This document shows positions 49,185 to 63,376 of a stretch of 64,000 nucleotides of DNA, piece after piece (within the stretch, counting starts at the first letter, position 1; each line of letters begins with the position of its first letter). Source of the DNA: Paratinospora sagittata (lineage: Eukaryota; Streptophyta; Magnoliopsida; Ranunculales; Menispermaceae); NCBI GenBank assembly GCA_035771175.1, contig CM069610.1:25882501-25946500 (forward strand). Reading direction: 5' to 3'. Both the position numbers and the translations under genes were made by a program. The notes under the pieces are model-generated. The model was not told where the DNA came from and searched no databases. It saw only the letters and a list, made by a program, of their open reading frames with translations.

Positions 49185-51550
49185 TTTTCAGAGTTTTAGT
49201 GCTGAGATTGATCGAGAGGTTACCCTACACACCAAAGATCAAACAAATGCATTAGGCAAGACATATGTCTTCGTTTTACGAGCTTGATCTTTGTAGACTT
49301 CGAAAGCTATTGTTTGATGTGTTCTTGATGCAAGACAATTGATGTGTTCTATTTTGTTGTGTTATCTTACCGAGACCACTTCATATACTTACAACTTAAA
49401 ACAATGGATAGCCTCTGCCAATTTAAGCACAAAAGGGATAAAATGAAGAACTTGCTGATCAACGACGTTATCATCAAGACAGATTGCAAATTTGATTCTA
49501 TTCGAAGCTATTTTTGACAAATGCAAGAATCATTACTTTCTTCTCTTGAAAAATTCTTAGGAAAGCTCAATCTAACTTGCAAAAATCGTGGTTGTTGTAT
49601 TTTTGAAAATCAGAGAATGAGGGTTTTATAAAATTAGAAGTTGCGTGTTAAAGAGCAAGAGAGTACAAAATGATTTGAATTCAAAACATTGTTTAATCTA
49701 AAGTTGTTTTGGGCATGCGAGACAATAGGAATCATCTAGGTGTTAGTAGAGAATATTTCAATTAAGATAACCTGGAGAAATTGTGTATGGAATAGAAAAA
49801 TCGAGCAAGCAGAAGTGCCCACATTTTTCTCGTTAGAAATATCAGATTTTTTTCCCAGACGTGAATAGCGAGCTGTTGGGTTGTGTATCATGTTCTCAAT
49901 TGACAGATAGCAGGCTATAGCAGGTCGATATACACAAACCCGAGAGCTCGAGTTTTACGGACTTTCCGGTAGCGTGTTATCGAGGCCTATAGCGCGTTAT
50001 TGCCCATTTTACTAAAAATTAAAAGATCACGGCAACAACTTTATAGCGAGTTATCAAAGGGGATAGCACGCTATAGACAATATTCCAGAAAAACATATGT
50101 TTTACTATAGAACCCTATCAGCGTGCTATCAACACTGATAGTGTGCTAGTGCCTTCAGGAAAAATTTGGCAAATTGCTGGATAGCCTTATTTTTGAAATA
50201 TTAATATTTTGACACTCAAGAACCATTCCTTTAACTCAAAACATATTGATATAAGATTAAAAACTTTTAAATAATTCAAAACTCATTGAAATTATGATTA
50301 AAACCTTTCGGAAAACATTTTTTCAAAATGAAATACTATATCGAAGTGATTTTGAAGACTTTGCAATTTTCAGAGTTTTAGTGCTGAGATTGATCGAGAG
50401 GTTACCCTACACACCAAAGATCAAACAAATGCATTAGGCAAGACATATGTCTTCGTTTTACGAGCTTGATCTTTGTAGACTTCGAAAGCTATTGTTTGAT
50501 GTGTTCTTGATGCAAGACAATTGATGTGTTCTATTTTGTTGTGTTATCTTACCGAGACCACTTCATATACTTACAACTTAAAACAATGGATAGCCTCTGC
50601 AAATTTAAGCACAAAAGGGATAAAATGAAGAACTTGCTGATCAACGACGTTATCATCAAGACAAATTGCAAATTTGATTCTATTCGAAGCTATTTTTGAC
50701 AAATGCAAGAATCATTACTTTTTCTTCTCTTGAAAAATTCTTTGGAAAGCTCAATCTAACTTGCAAAAATCGTGTGTGTTGTATTTTAGAAAATCAGAGA
50801 ATGAGCGTTTTATAAAATTAGAAGTTCCGGGTTAAAGAGCAAGAGAATACAAAATGATTTGAATTCAAAACATTGTTTAATCTGAAGTTGTTTTGGGCAT
50901 GCGCGACAATAGGAATCATCTAGGTGTTAGTAGAGAATATTTCAATTAAGATAACCTGGAGAAATTGTGTATGGAATAGAAAAATCGAGCAAGCAGAAGT
51001 GCCCACATTTTTCTCATTAGAAATAATAGATTTTTGTCTCAGACGTGGATAGCGTGCTATTGGGTTGCGTATCATGTTCTCAATTGACAGATAGCAGGCT
51101 ATAGCGGGTCGATATACACAAACCCGAGAGCTCGAGTTTTACGGACTTTCCGATAGCGTGTTATCGAGGCCTATAGCGCGCTATTGCCCATTTTACTAAA
51201 AATGGAAAGATCACGACAACAGCTTTATAGCGAGTTATCAAAGGGGATAGCGCGCTATAGACAATATTCCAGAAAAACAAATTTTTTATTATAGAACCCT
51301 ATCAGCGTGCTATCAACACTGATAGTGCGCTAGTGCCTTCAGGAAAATTTTGACAAATTGCTGGATAGACTTATTTTTGAGAAATTAATATTTTGACACT
51401 CAAGAACCATTCCATTAACTCAAAACATATTGATATAAGATTAAAAACTTTTAAATAATTCAAAACTCATTGAAATTATGATTAAAACCTTTCGGAAAAC
51501 ATTTTTTCAAAATGAAATACTATATCGAAGTGATTTTGAAGACTTTGCAA
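49185..51550. repeat. Satellite dimer (B 49185, A 50367)
   Basis: 2366 bp. It shares the B variant GAATGAGGGTTTTATA and the A set (TTCCGGGTTAAAG, CTGAAGTTG, CTCATTAG), but A has the normal GATTAAAACCTTTCGG. B has ACTAAAAATTAAAAG as a private change. Confidence 0.93.
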
Positions 51551-52732
51551 TTTTCAGAGTTTTAGTGCTGAGATTGATCGAGAGGTTACCCTACACACCA
51601 AAGATCAAACAAATGCATTAGGCAAGACATATGTCTTCGTTTTACGAGCTTGATCTTTGTAGACTTCGAAAGCTATTGTTTGATGTGTTCTTGATGCAAG
51701 ACAATTGATGTGTTCTATTTTGTTGTGTTATCTTACCGAGACCACTTCATATACTTACAACTTAAAACAATGGATAGCCTCTGCCAATTTAAGCACAAAA
51801 GGGATAAAATGAAGAACTTGCTGATCAACGACGTTATCATCAAGACAGATTGCAAATTTGATTCTATTCGAAGCTATTTTTGACAAATGCAAGAATCATT
51901 ACTTTCTTCTCTTGAAAAATTCTTAGGAAAGCTCAATCTAACTTGCAAAAATCGTGGTTGTTGTATTTTTGAAAATCAGAGAATGAGGGTTTTATAAAAT
52001 TAGAAGTTGCGTGTTAAAGAGCAAGAGAGTACAAAATGATTTGAATTCAAAACATTGTTTAATCTAAAGTTGTTTTGGGCATGCGAGACAATAGGAATCA
52101 TCTAGGTGTTAGTAGAGAATATTTCAATTAAGATAACCTGGAGAAATTGTGTATGGAATAGAAAAATCGAGCAAGCAGAAGTGCCCACATTTTTCTCGTT
52201 AGAAATATCAGATTTTTTTCCCAGACGTGAATAGCGAGCTGTTGGGTTGTGTATCATGTTCTCAATTGACAGATAGCAGGCTATAGCGGGTCGATATACA
52301 CAAACCCGAGAGCTCGAGTTTTACGGACTTTCCGATAGCGTGTTATCGAGGCCTATAGCGCGCTATTGCCCATTTTACTAAAAATGGAAAGATCACGACA
52401 ACAGCTTTATAGCGAGTTATCAAAGGGGATAGCGCGCTATAGACAATATTCCAGAAAAACAAATGTTTTATTATAGAACCCTATCAGCGTGCTATCAACA
52501 CTGAAAGTGCGCTAGTGCCTTCAGGAAAATTTTGACAAATTGCTGGATAGACTTATTTTTGAAAAATTAATATTTTGACACTCAAGAACCATTCCATTAA
52601 CTCAAAACATATTGATATAAGATTAAAAACTTTTAAATAATTCAAAACTCATTGAAATTATGATTAAAACCTTTCGGAAAACATTTTTTCAAAATGAAAT
52701 ACTATATTGAAGTGATTTTGAAGACTTTGCAA
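51551..52732. repeat. Chimeric monomer, B then A (late switch)
   Basis: Type B through AGCGAGCTGTTGGGTTGTG, then type A from GCTATAGCGGGTCGATA (about 52288) to the end. The A part includes ATCACGACAACAG of the A copies at 45637-50367. Its length (1182 bp) is that of B. Confidence 0.9.
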
Positions 52733-53914
52733 TTTTCAGAGTTTTAGTGCTGAGATTGGTCGAGAGGTTACCCTACACACCAAAGATCAAACAAATGCAT
52801 TAGGCAAGACATATGTCTTCGTTTTACGAGCTTGATCTTTGTAGACTTCGAAAGCTATTGTTTGATGTGTTCTTGATGCAAGACAATTGATGTGTTCTAT
52901 TTTGTTTTGTTATCTTACCGAGACCACTTCATATACTTACAACTTAAAACAATGGATAGCCTCTGCCAATTTAAGCACAAAAGGGATAAAATGAAGAACT
53001 TGCTGATCAACGACGTTATCATCAAGACAGATTGCAAATTTGATTCTATTCGAAGCTATTTTTGACAAATGCAAGAATCATTACTTTCTTCTCTTGAAAA
53101 ATTCTTAGGAAAGCTCAATCTAACTTGCAAAAATCGTGGTTGTTGTATTTTTGAAAATCAGAGAATGAGTGTTTTATAAAATTAGATGTTGCGTGTTAAA
53201 GAGCAAGAGAGTACAAAATGATTTGAATTCAAAACATTGTTTAATCTAAAGTTGTTTTGGGCATGCGCGACAATAGGAATCATCTAGGTGTTAGTAGAGA
53301 ATATTTCAATTAAGATAACCTGGAGAAATTGTGTATGGAATAGAAAAATCGAGCAAGCAGAAGTGCCCACATTTTTCTCGTTAGAAATAATAGATTTTTG
53401 TCTCAGACGTGGATAGCGTGCTATTGGGTTGCGTATCATGTTCTCAATTGACAGATAGCAGGCTATAGCGGGTCGATATACACAAACCCGAGAGCTCGAG
53501 TTTTACGGACTTTCCGATAGCGTGTTATCGAGGCCTATAGCGCGCTATTGCCCATTTTACTAAAAATGGAAAGATCACGGCAACAGCTTTATAGCGAGTT
53601 ATCAAAGGGGATAGCGCGCTATAGACAATATTCCAGAAAAACAAATTTTTTATTATAGAACCCTATCAGCGTGCTATCAACACTGATAGTGCGCTAGTGC
53701 CTTCAGGAAAATTTTGACAAATTGCTGGATAGACTTATTTTTGAGAAATTAATATTTTGACACTCAAGAACCATTCCATTAACTCAAAACATATTGATAT
53801 AAGATTAAAAACTTTTAAATAATTCAAAACTCATTGAAATTATGATTAAAACCTTTCGGAAAACATTTTTTCAAAATGAAATACTATATCGAAGTGATTT
53901 TGAAGACTTTGCAA
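52733..53914. repeat. Chimeric monomer, B then A (early switch)
   Basis: Type B through CGTGGTTGTTG and TTGCGTGTTAAAG, then type A from GGGCATGCGCGACAATAGG (about 53260) on, including AATAATAGATTTTTGTCTC. It sits next to the other chimera. Confidence 0.9.
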
Positions 53915-56280
53915 TTTTCAGAGTTTTAGTGCTGAGATTGATCGAGAGGTTACCCTACACACCAAAGATCAAACAAATGCATTAGGCAAGACATATGTCT
54001 TCGTTTTACGAGCTTGATCTTTGTAGACTTCGAAAGCTATTGTTTGATGTGTTCTTGATGCAAGACAATTGATGTGTTCTATTTTGTTGTGTTATCTTAC
54101 CGAGACCACTTCATATACTTACAACTTAAAACAATGGATAGCCTCTGCCAATTTAAGCACAAAAGGGATAAAATGAAGAACTTGCTGATCAACGACGTTA
54201 TCATCAAGACAGATTGCAAATTTGATTCTATTCGAAGCTATTTTTGACAAATGCAAGAATCATTACTTTCTTCTCTTGAAAAATTCTTAGGAAAGCTCAA
54301 TCTAACTTGCAAAAATCGTGGTTGTTGTATTTTTGAAAATCAGAGAATGAGTGTTTTATAAAATTAGAAGTTGCGTGTTAAAGAGCAAGAGAGTACAAAA
54401 TGATTTGAATTCAAAACATTGTTTAATCTAAAGTTGTTTTGGGCATGCGAGACAATAGGAATCATCTAGGTGTTAGTAGAGAATATTTCAATTAAGATAA
54501 CCTGGAGAAATTGTGTATGGAATAGAAAAATCGAGCAAGCAGAAGTGCCCACATTTTTCTCGTTAGAAATATCAGATTTTTTTCCCAGACGTGAATAGCG
54601 AGCTGTTGGGTTGTGTATCATGTTCTCAATTGACAGATAGCAGGCTATAGCAGGTCGATATACACAAACCCGAGAGCTCGAGTTTTACGGACTTTCCGGT
54701 AGCGTGTTATCGAGGCCTATAGCGCGTTATTGCCCATTTTACTAAAAATTGAAAGATCACGGCAACAACTTTATAGCGAGTTATCAAAGGGGATAGCACG
54801 CTATAGACAATATTCCAGAAAAACATATGTTTTACTATAGAACCCTATCAGCGTGCTATCAACACTGATAGTGTGCTAGTGCCTTCAGGAAAAATTTGGC
54901 AAATTGCTGGATAGCCTTATTTTTGAAATATTAATATTTTGACACTCAAGAACCATTCCTTTAACTCAAAACATATTGATATAAGATTAAAAACTTTTAA
55001 ATAATTCAAAACTCATTGAAATTATGATTAAAACCTTTCGGAAAACATTTTTTCAAAATGAAATACTATATCGAAGTGATTTTGAAGACTTTGCAATTTT
55101 CAGAGTTTTAGTGCTGAGATTGATCGAGAGGTTACCCTACACACCAAAGATCAAACAAATGCATTAGGCAAGACATATGTCTTCGTTTTACGAGCTTGAT
55201 CTTTGTAGACTTCGAAAGCTATTGTTTGATGTGTTCTTGATGCAAGACAATTGATGTGTTCTATTTTGTTGTGTTATCTTACCGAGACCACTTCATATAC
55301 TTACAACTTAAAACAATGGATAGCCTCTGCAAATTTAAGCACAAAAGGGATAAAATGAAGAACTTGCTGATCAACGACGTTATCATCAAGACAAATTGCA
55401 AATTTGATTCTATTCGAAGCTATTTTTGACAAATGCAAGAATCATTACTTTTTCTTCTCTTGAAAAATTCTTTGGAAAGCTCAATCTAACTTGCAAAAAT
55501 CGTGTGTGTTGTATTTTAGAAAATCAGAGAATGAGCGTTTTATAAAATTAGAAGTTGCGGGTTAAAGAGCAAGAGAATACAAAATGATTTGAATTCAAAA
55601 CATTGTTTAATCTAAAGTTGTTTTGGGCATGCGCGACAATAGGAATCATCTAGGTGTTAGTAGAGAATATTTCAATTAAGATAACCTGGAGAAATTGTGT
55701 ATGGAATAGAAAAATCGAGCAAGCAGAAGTGCCCACATTTTTCTCGTTAGAAATAATAGATTTTTGTCTCAGACGTGGATAGCGTGCTATTGGGTTGCGT
55801 ATCATGTTCTCAATTGACAGATAGCAGGCTATAGCGGGTCGATATACACAAACCCGAGAGCTCGAGTTTTACGGACTTTCCGATAGCGTGTTATCGAGGC
55901 CTATAGCGCGCTATTGCCCATTTTACTAAAAATGGAAAGATCACGGCAACAGCTTTATAGCGAGTTATCAAAGGGGATAGCGCGCTATAGACAATATTCC
56001 AGAAAAACAAATTTTTTATTATAGAACCCTATCAGCGTGCTATCAACACTGATAGTGCGCTAGTGCCTTCAGGAAAATTTTGACAAATTGCTGGATAGAC
56101 TTATTTTTGAGAAATTAATATTTTGGCACTCAAGAACCATTCCATTAACTCAAAACATATTGATATAAGATTAAAAACTTTTAAATAATTCAAAACTCAT
56201 TGAAATTATGATTAAAACCTTTCGGAAAACATTTTTTCAAAATGAAATACTATATCGAAGTGATTTTGAAGACTTTGCAA
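53915..56280. repeat. Satellite dimer (B 53915, A 55097)
   Basis: 2366 bp. B has TTTCCGGTAGCG and ACTAAAAATTGAAAG. A has GAGAATACAAAATG but the normal TTGCGGGTTAAAG. Confidence 0.92.
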
Positions 56281-58646
56281 TTTTCAGAGTTTTAGTGCTG
56301 AGATTGATCGAGAGGTTACCCTACACACCAAAGATCAAACAAATGCATTAGGCAAGACATATGTCTTCGTTTTACGAGCTTGATCTTTGTAGATTTCGAA
56401 AGCTATTGTTTGATGTGTTCTTGATGCAAGACAATTGATGTGTTCTATTTTGTTGTGTTATCTTACCGAGACCACTTCATATACTTACAACTTAAAACAA
56501 TGGATAGCCTCTGCCAATTTAAGCACAAAAGGGATAAAATGAAGAACTTGCTGATCAACGACGTTATCATCAAGACAGATTGCAAATTTGATTCTATTCG
56601 AAGCTATTTTTGACAAATGCAAGAATCATTACTTTCTTCTCTTGAAAAATTCTTAGGAAAGCTCAATCTAACTTGCAAAAATCGTGGTTGTTGTATTTTT
56701 GAAAATCAGAGAATGAGTGTTTTATAAAATTAGAAGTTGCGTGTTAAAGAGCAAGAGAGTACAAAATGATTTGAATTCAAAACATTGTTTAATCTAAAGT
56801 TGTTTTGGGCATGCGAGACAATAGGAATCATCTAGGTGTTAGTAGAGAATATTTCAATTAAGATAACCTGGAGAAATTGTGTATGGAATAGAAAAATCGA
56901 GCAAGCAGAAGTGCCCACATTTTTCTCGTTAGAAATATCAGATTTTTTTCCCAGACGTGAATAGCGAGCTGTTGGGTTGTGTATCATGTTCTCAATTGAC
57001 AGATAGCAGGCTATAGCAGGTCGATATGCACAAACCCGAGAGCTCGAGTTTTACGGACTTTCCGGTAGCGTGTTATCGAGGCCTATAGCGCGTTATTGCC
57101 CATTTTACTAAAAATTGAAAGATCACGGCAACAACTTTATAGCGAGTTATCAAAGGGGATAGCACGCTATAGACAATATTCCAGAAAAACATATGTTTTA
57201 CTATAGAACCCTATCAGCGTGCTATCAACACTGATAGTGTGCTAGTGCCTTCAGGAAAAATTTGGCAAATTGCTGGATAGCCTTATTTTTGAAATATTAA
57301 TATTTTGACACTCAAGAACCATTCCTTTAACTCAAAACATATTGATATAAGATTAAAAACTTTTAAATAATTCAAAACTCATTGAAATTATGATTAAAAC
57401 CTTTCGGAAAACATTTTTTCAAAATGAAATACTATATCGAAGTGATTTTGAAGACTTTGCAATGTTCAGAGTTTTAGTGCTGAGATTGATCGAGAGGTTA
57501 CCCTACACACCAAAGATCAAACAAATGCATTAGGCAAGACATATGTCTTCGTTTTACGAGCTTGATCTTTGTAGACTTCGAAAGCTATTGTTTGATGTGT
57601 TCTTGATGCAAGACAATTGATGTGTTCTATTTTGTTGTGTTATCTTACCGAGACCACTTCATATACTTACAACTTAAAACAATGGATAGCCTCTGCAAAT
57701 TTAAGCACAAAAGGGATAAAATGAAGAACTTGCTGATCAACGACGTTATCATCAAGACAAATTGCAAATTTGATTCTATTCGAAGCTATTTTTGACAAAT
57801 GCAAGAATCATTACTTTTTCTTCTCTTGAAAAATTCTTTGGAAAGCTCAATCTAACTTGCAAAAATCGTGTGTGTTGTATTTTAGAAAATCAGAGAATGA
57901 GCGTTTTATAAAATTAGAAGTTGCGGGTTAAAGAGCAAGAGAGTACAAAATGATTTGAATTCAAAACATTGTTTAATCTAAAGTTGTTTTGGGCATGCGC
58001 GACAATAGGAATCATCTAGGTGTTAGTAGAGAATATTTCAATTAAGATAACCTGGAGAAATTGTGTATGGAATAGAAAAATCGAGCAAGCAGAAGTGCCC
58101 ACATTTTTCTCGTTAGAAATAATAGATTTTTGTCTCAGACGTGGATAGCGTGCTATTGGGTTGCGTATCATGTTCTCAATTGACAGATAGCAGGCTATAG
58201 CGGGTCGATATACACAAACCCGAGAGCTCGAGTTTTACGGACTTTCCGATAGCGTGTTATCGAGGCCTATAGTGCGCTATTGCCCATTTTACTAAAAATG
58301 GAAAGATCACGGCAACAGCTTTATAGCGAGTTATCAAAGGGGATAGCGCGCTATAGACAATATTCCAGAAAAACAAATGTTTTATTATAGAACCCTATCA
58401 GCGTGCTATCAACACTGATAGTGCGCTAGTGCCTTCAGGAAAATTTTGACAAATTGCTGGATAGACTTATTTTTGAAAAATTAATATTTTGACACTCAAG
58501 AACCATTCCATTAACTCAAAACATATTGATATAAGATTAAAAACTTTTAAATAATTCAAAACTCATTGAAATTATGATAAAAACCTTTCGGAAAACATTT
58601 TTTCAAAATGAAATACTATATCGAAGTGATTTTGAAGACTTTGCAA
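56281..58646. repeat. Satellite dimer (B 56281, A 57463)
   Basis: 2366 bp. A has CTATAGTGCGCTATTGCC, one altered palindrome, and GATAAAAACCTTTCGG, which the following chimera shares in part. Confidence 0.92.
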
Positions 58647-59828
58647 TTTTCAGAGTTTTAGTGCTGAGATTGATCGAGAGGTTACCCTACACACCAAAGA
58701 TCAAACAAATGCATTAGGCAAGACATATGTCTTCGTTTTACGAGCTTGATCTTTGTAGACTTTGAAAGCTATTGTTTGATGTGTTCTTGATGCAAGACAA
58801 TTGATGTGTTCTATTTTGTTGTGTTATCTTACCGAGACCACTTCATATACTTACAACTTAAAACAATGGATAGCCTCTGCCAATTTAAGCACAAAAGGGA
58901 TAAAATGAAGAACTTGCTGATCAACGACGTTATCATCAAGACAGATTGCAAATTTGATTCTATTCGAAGCTATTTTTGACAAATGCAAGAATCATTACTT
59001 TCTTCTCTTGAAAAATTCTTAGGAAAGCTCAATCTAACTTGCAAAAATCGTGGTTGTTGTATTTTTGAAAATCAGAGAATGAGTGTTTTATAAAATTAGA
59101 AGTTGCGTGTTAAAGAGCAAGAGAATACAAAATGATTTGAATTCAAAACATTGTTTAATCTAAAGTTGTTTTGGGCATGCGCGACAATAGGAATCATCTA
59201 GGTGTTAGTAGAGAATATTTCAATTAAGATAACCTGGAGAAATTGTGTATGGAATAGAAAAATCGAGCAAGCAGAAGTGCCCACATTTTTCTCGTTAGAA
59301 ATAATAGATTTTTGTCTCAGACGTGGATAGCGTGCTATTGGGTTGCGTATCATGTTCTCAATTGACAGATAGCAGGCTATAGCGGGTCGATATACACAAA
59401 CCCGAGAGCTCGAGTTTTACGGACTTTCCGATAGCGTGTTATCGAGGCCTATAGCGCGCTATTGCCCATTTTACTAAAAATGGAAAGATCACGGCAACAG
59501 CTTTATAGCGAGTTATCAAAGGGGATAGCGCGCTATAGACAATATTCCAGAAAAACAAATTTTTTATTATAGAACCCTATCAGCGTGCTATCAACACTGA
59601 TAGTGCGCTAGTGCCTTCAGGAAAATTTTGACAAATTGCTGGATAGACTTATTTTTGAAAAATTAATATTTTGACACTCAAGAACCATTCCATTAACTCA
59701 AAACATATTGATATAAGATTAAAAACTTTTAAATAATTCAAAACTCATTGAAATTATGATAAAAACATTTCGGAAAACATTTTTTCAAAATGAAATACTA
59801 TATCGAAGTGATTTTGAAGACTTTGCAA
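58647..59828. repeat. Chimeric monomer, B then A
   Basis: Type B through TTGCGTGTTAAAGAGCAAG, then type A from GAGAATACAAAATG (about 59122). The GAGAATAC variant points to an A copy like 55097 as the partner. Confidence 0.9.
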
Positions 59829-62194
59829 TTTTCAGAGTTTTAGTGCTGAGATTGATCGAGAGGTTACCCTACACACCAAAGATCAAACAAATGCATTAGG
59901 CAAGACATATGTCTTCGTTTTACGAGCTTGATCTTTGTAGACTTCGAAAGCTATTGTTTGATGTGTTCTTGATGCAAGACAATTGATGTGTTCTATTTTT
60001 TTGTGTTATCTTACCGAGACCACTTCATATACTTACAACTTAAAACAATGGATAGCCTCTGCCAATTTAAGCACAAAAGGGATAAAATGAAGAACTTGCT
60101 GATCAACGACGTTATCATCAAGACAGATTGCAAATTTGATTCTATTCGAAGCTATTTTTGACAAATGCAAGAATCATTACTTTCTTCTCTTGAAAAATTC
60201 TTAGGAAAGCTCAATCTAACTTGCAAAAATCGTGGTTGTTGTATTTTTGAAAATCAGAGAATGAGTGTTTTATAAAATTAGAAGTTGCGTGTTAAAGAGC
60301 AAGAGAGTACAAAATGATTTGAATTCAAAACATTGTTTAATCTAAAGTTGTTTTGGGCATGCGAGACAATAGGAATCATCTAGGTGTTAGTAGAGAATAT
60401 TTCAATTAAGATAACCTGGAGAAATTGTGTATGGAATAGAAAAATCGAGCAAGCAGAAGTGCCCACATTTTTCTCGTTAGAAATATCAGATTTTTTTCCC
60501 AGACGTGAATAGCGAGCTGTTGGGTTGTGTATCATGTTCTCAATTGACAGATAGCAGGCTATAGCAGGTCGATATACACAAACCCGAGAGCTCGAGTTTT
60601 ACGGACTTTCCGGTAGCGTGTTATCGAGGCCTATAGCGCGTTATTGCCCATTTTACTAAAAATTGAAAGATCACGGCAACAACTTTATAGCGAGTTATCA
60701 AAGGGGATAGCACGCTATAGACAATATTCCAGAAAAACATATGTTTTACTATAGAACCCTATCAGCGTGCTATCAACACTGATAGTGTGCTAGTGCCTTC
60801 AGGAAAAATTTGGCAAATTGCTGGATAGCCTTATTTTTGAAATATTAATATTTTGACACTCAAGAACCATTCCTTTAACTCAAAACATATTGATATAAGA
60901 TTAAAAACTTTTAAATAATTCAAAACTCATTGAAATTATGATTAAAACCTTTCGGAAAACATTTTTTCAAAATGAAATACTATATCGAAGTGATTTTGAA
61001 GACTTTGCAATTTTCAGAGTTTTAGTGCTGAGATTGATCGAGAGGTTACCCTACACACCAAAGATCAAACAAATGCATTAGGCAAGACATATGTCTTCGT
61101 TTTACGAGCTTGATCTTTGTAGACTTCGAAAGCTATTGTTTGATGTGTTCTTGATGCAAGACAATTGATGTGTTCTATTTTGTTGTGTTATCTTACCGAG
61201 ACCACTTCATATACTTACAACTTAAAACAATGGATAGCCTCTGCAAATTTAAGCACAAAAGGGATAAAATGAAGAACTTGCTGATCAACGACGTTATCAT
61301 CAAGACAAATTGCAAATTTGATTCTATTCGAAGCTATTTTTGACAAATGCAAGAATCATTACTTTTTCTTCTCTTGAAAAATTCTTTGGAAAGCTCAATC
61401 TAACTTGCAAAAATCGTGTGTGTTGTATTTTTGAAAATCAGAGAATGAGCGTTTTATAAAATTAGAAGTTGCGGGTTAAAGAGCAAGAGAGTACAAAATG
61501 ATTTGAATTCAAAACATTGTTTAATCTAAAGTTGTTTTGGGCATGCGCGACAATAGGAATCATCTAGGTGTTAGTAGAGAATATTTCAATTAAGATAACC
61601 TGGAGAAATTGTGTATGGAATAGAAAAATCGAGCAAGCAGAAGTGCCCACATTTTTCTCGTTAGAAATAATAGATTTTTGTCTCAGACGTGGATAGCGTG
61701 CTATTGGGTTGCGTATCATGTTCTCAATTGACAGATAGCAGGCTATAGCGGGTCGATATACACAAACCCGAGAGCTCGAGTTTTACGGACTTTCCGATAG
61801 CGTGTTATCGAGGCCTATAGCGCGCTATTGCCCATTTTACTAAAAATGGAAAGATCACGGCAACAGCTTTATAGCCAGTTATCAAAGGGGATAGCGCGCT
61901 ATAGACAATATTCCAGAAAAACAAATGTTTTATTATAGAACCCTATCAGCGTGCTATCAACACTGATAGTGCGCTAGTGCCTTCAGGAAAATTTTGACAA
62001 ATTGCTGGATAGACTTATTTTTGAAAAATTAATATTTTGACACTCAAGAACCATTCCATTAACTCAAAACATATTGATATAAGATTAAAAACTTTTAAAT
62101 AATTCAAAACTCATTGAAATTATGATTAAAACCTTTCGGAAAACATTTTTTCAAAATGAAATACTATATCGAAGTGATTTTGAAGACTTTGCAA
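59829..62194. repeat. Satellite dimer (B 59829, A 61011)
   Basis: 2366 bp. A has TATTTTTGAAAATCAG where other A copies have TATTTTAGAAAATCAG, so a B-like base is present inside an A copy. It also shares TTATAGCCAGTTATC with the A at 34991. Confidence 0.92.
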
Positions 62195-63376
62195 TTTTCA
62201 GAGTTTTAGTGCTGAGATTGATCGAGAGGTTACCCTACACACCAAAGATCAAACAAATGCATTAGGCAAGACATATGTCTTCGTTTTACGAGCTTGATCT
62301 TTGTAGACTTCGAAAGCTATTGTTTGATGTGTTCTTGATGCAAGACAATTGATGTGTTCTATTTTGTTGTGTTATCTTACCGAGACCACTTCATATACTT
62401 ACAACTTAAAACAATGGATAGCCTCTGCCAATTTAAGCACAAAAGGGATAAAATGAAGAACTTGCTGATCAACGACGTTATCATCAAGACAGATTGCAAA
62501 TTTGATTCTATTCGAAGCTATTTTTGACAAATGCAAGAATCATTACTTTCTTCTCTTGAAAAATTCTTAGGAAAGCTCAATCTAACTTGCAAAAATCGTG
62601 GTTGTTGTATTTTTGAAAATCAGAGAATGAGTGTTTTATAAAATTAGAAGTTGCGTGTTAAAGAGCAAGAGAGTACAAAATGATTTGAATTCAAAACATT
62701 GTTTAATCTAAAGTTGTTTTGGGCATGCGCGACAATAGGAATCATCTAGGTGTTAGTAGAGAATATATCAATTAAGATAACCTGGAGAAATTGTGTATGG
62801 AATAGAAAAATCGAGCAAGCAGAAGTGCCCACATTTTTCTCGTTAGAAATAATAGATTTTTGTCTCAGACGTGGATAGCGTGCTATTGGGTTGCGTATCA
62901 TGTTCTCAATTGACAGATAGCAGGCTATAGCGGGTCGATATACACAAACCCGAGAGCTCGAGTTTTACGGACTTTCCGATAGCGTGTTATCGAGGCCTAT
63001 AGCGCGCTATTGCCCATTTTACTAAAAATGGAAAGATCACGGCAACAGCTTTATAGCGAGTTATCAAAGGGGATAGCGCGCTATAGACAATATTCCAGAA
63101 AAACAAATTTTTTATTATAGAACCCAATCAGCGTGCTATCAACACTGATAGTGCGCTAGTGCCTTCAGGAAAATTTTGACAAATTGCTGGATAGACTTAT
63201 TTTTGAGAAATTAATATTTTGACACTCAAGAACCATTCCATTAACTCAAAACATATTGATATAAGATTAAAAACTTTTAAATAATTCAAAACTCATTGAA
63301 ATTATGATTAAAACCTTTCGGAAAACATTTTTTCAAAATGAAATACTATATCGAAGTGATTTTGAAGACTTTGCAA
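62195..63376. repeat. Chimeric monomer, B then A
   Basis: Type B through TTGCGTGTTAAAG and GAGAGTACAAAATG, then type A from GCATGCGCGACAATAGG (about 62727). The switch is in the same short interval as in the chimera at 52733. Confidence 0.9.
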
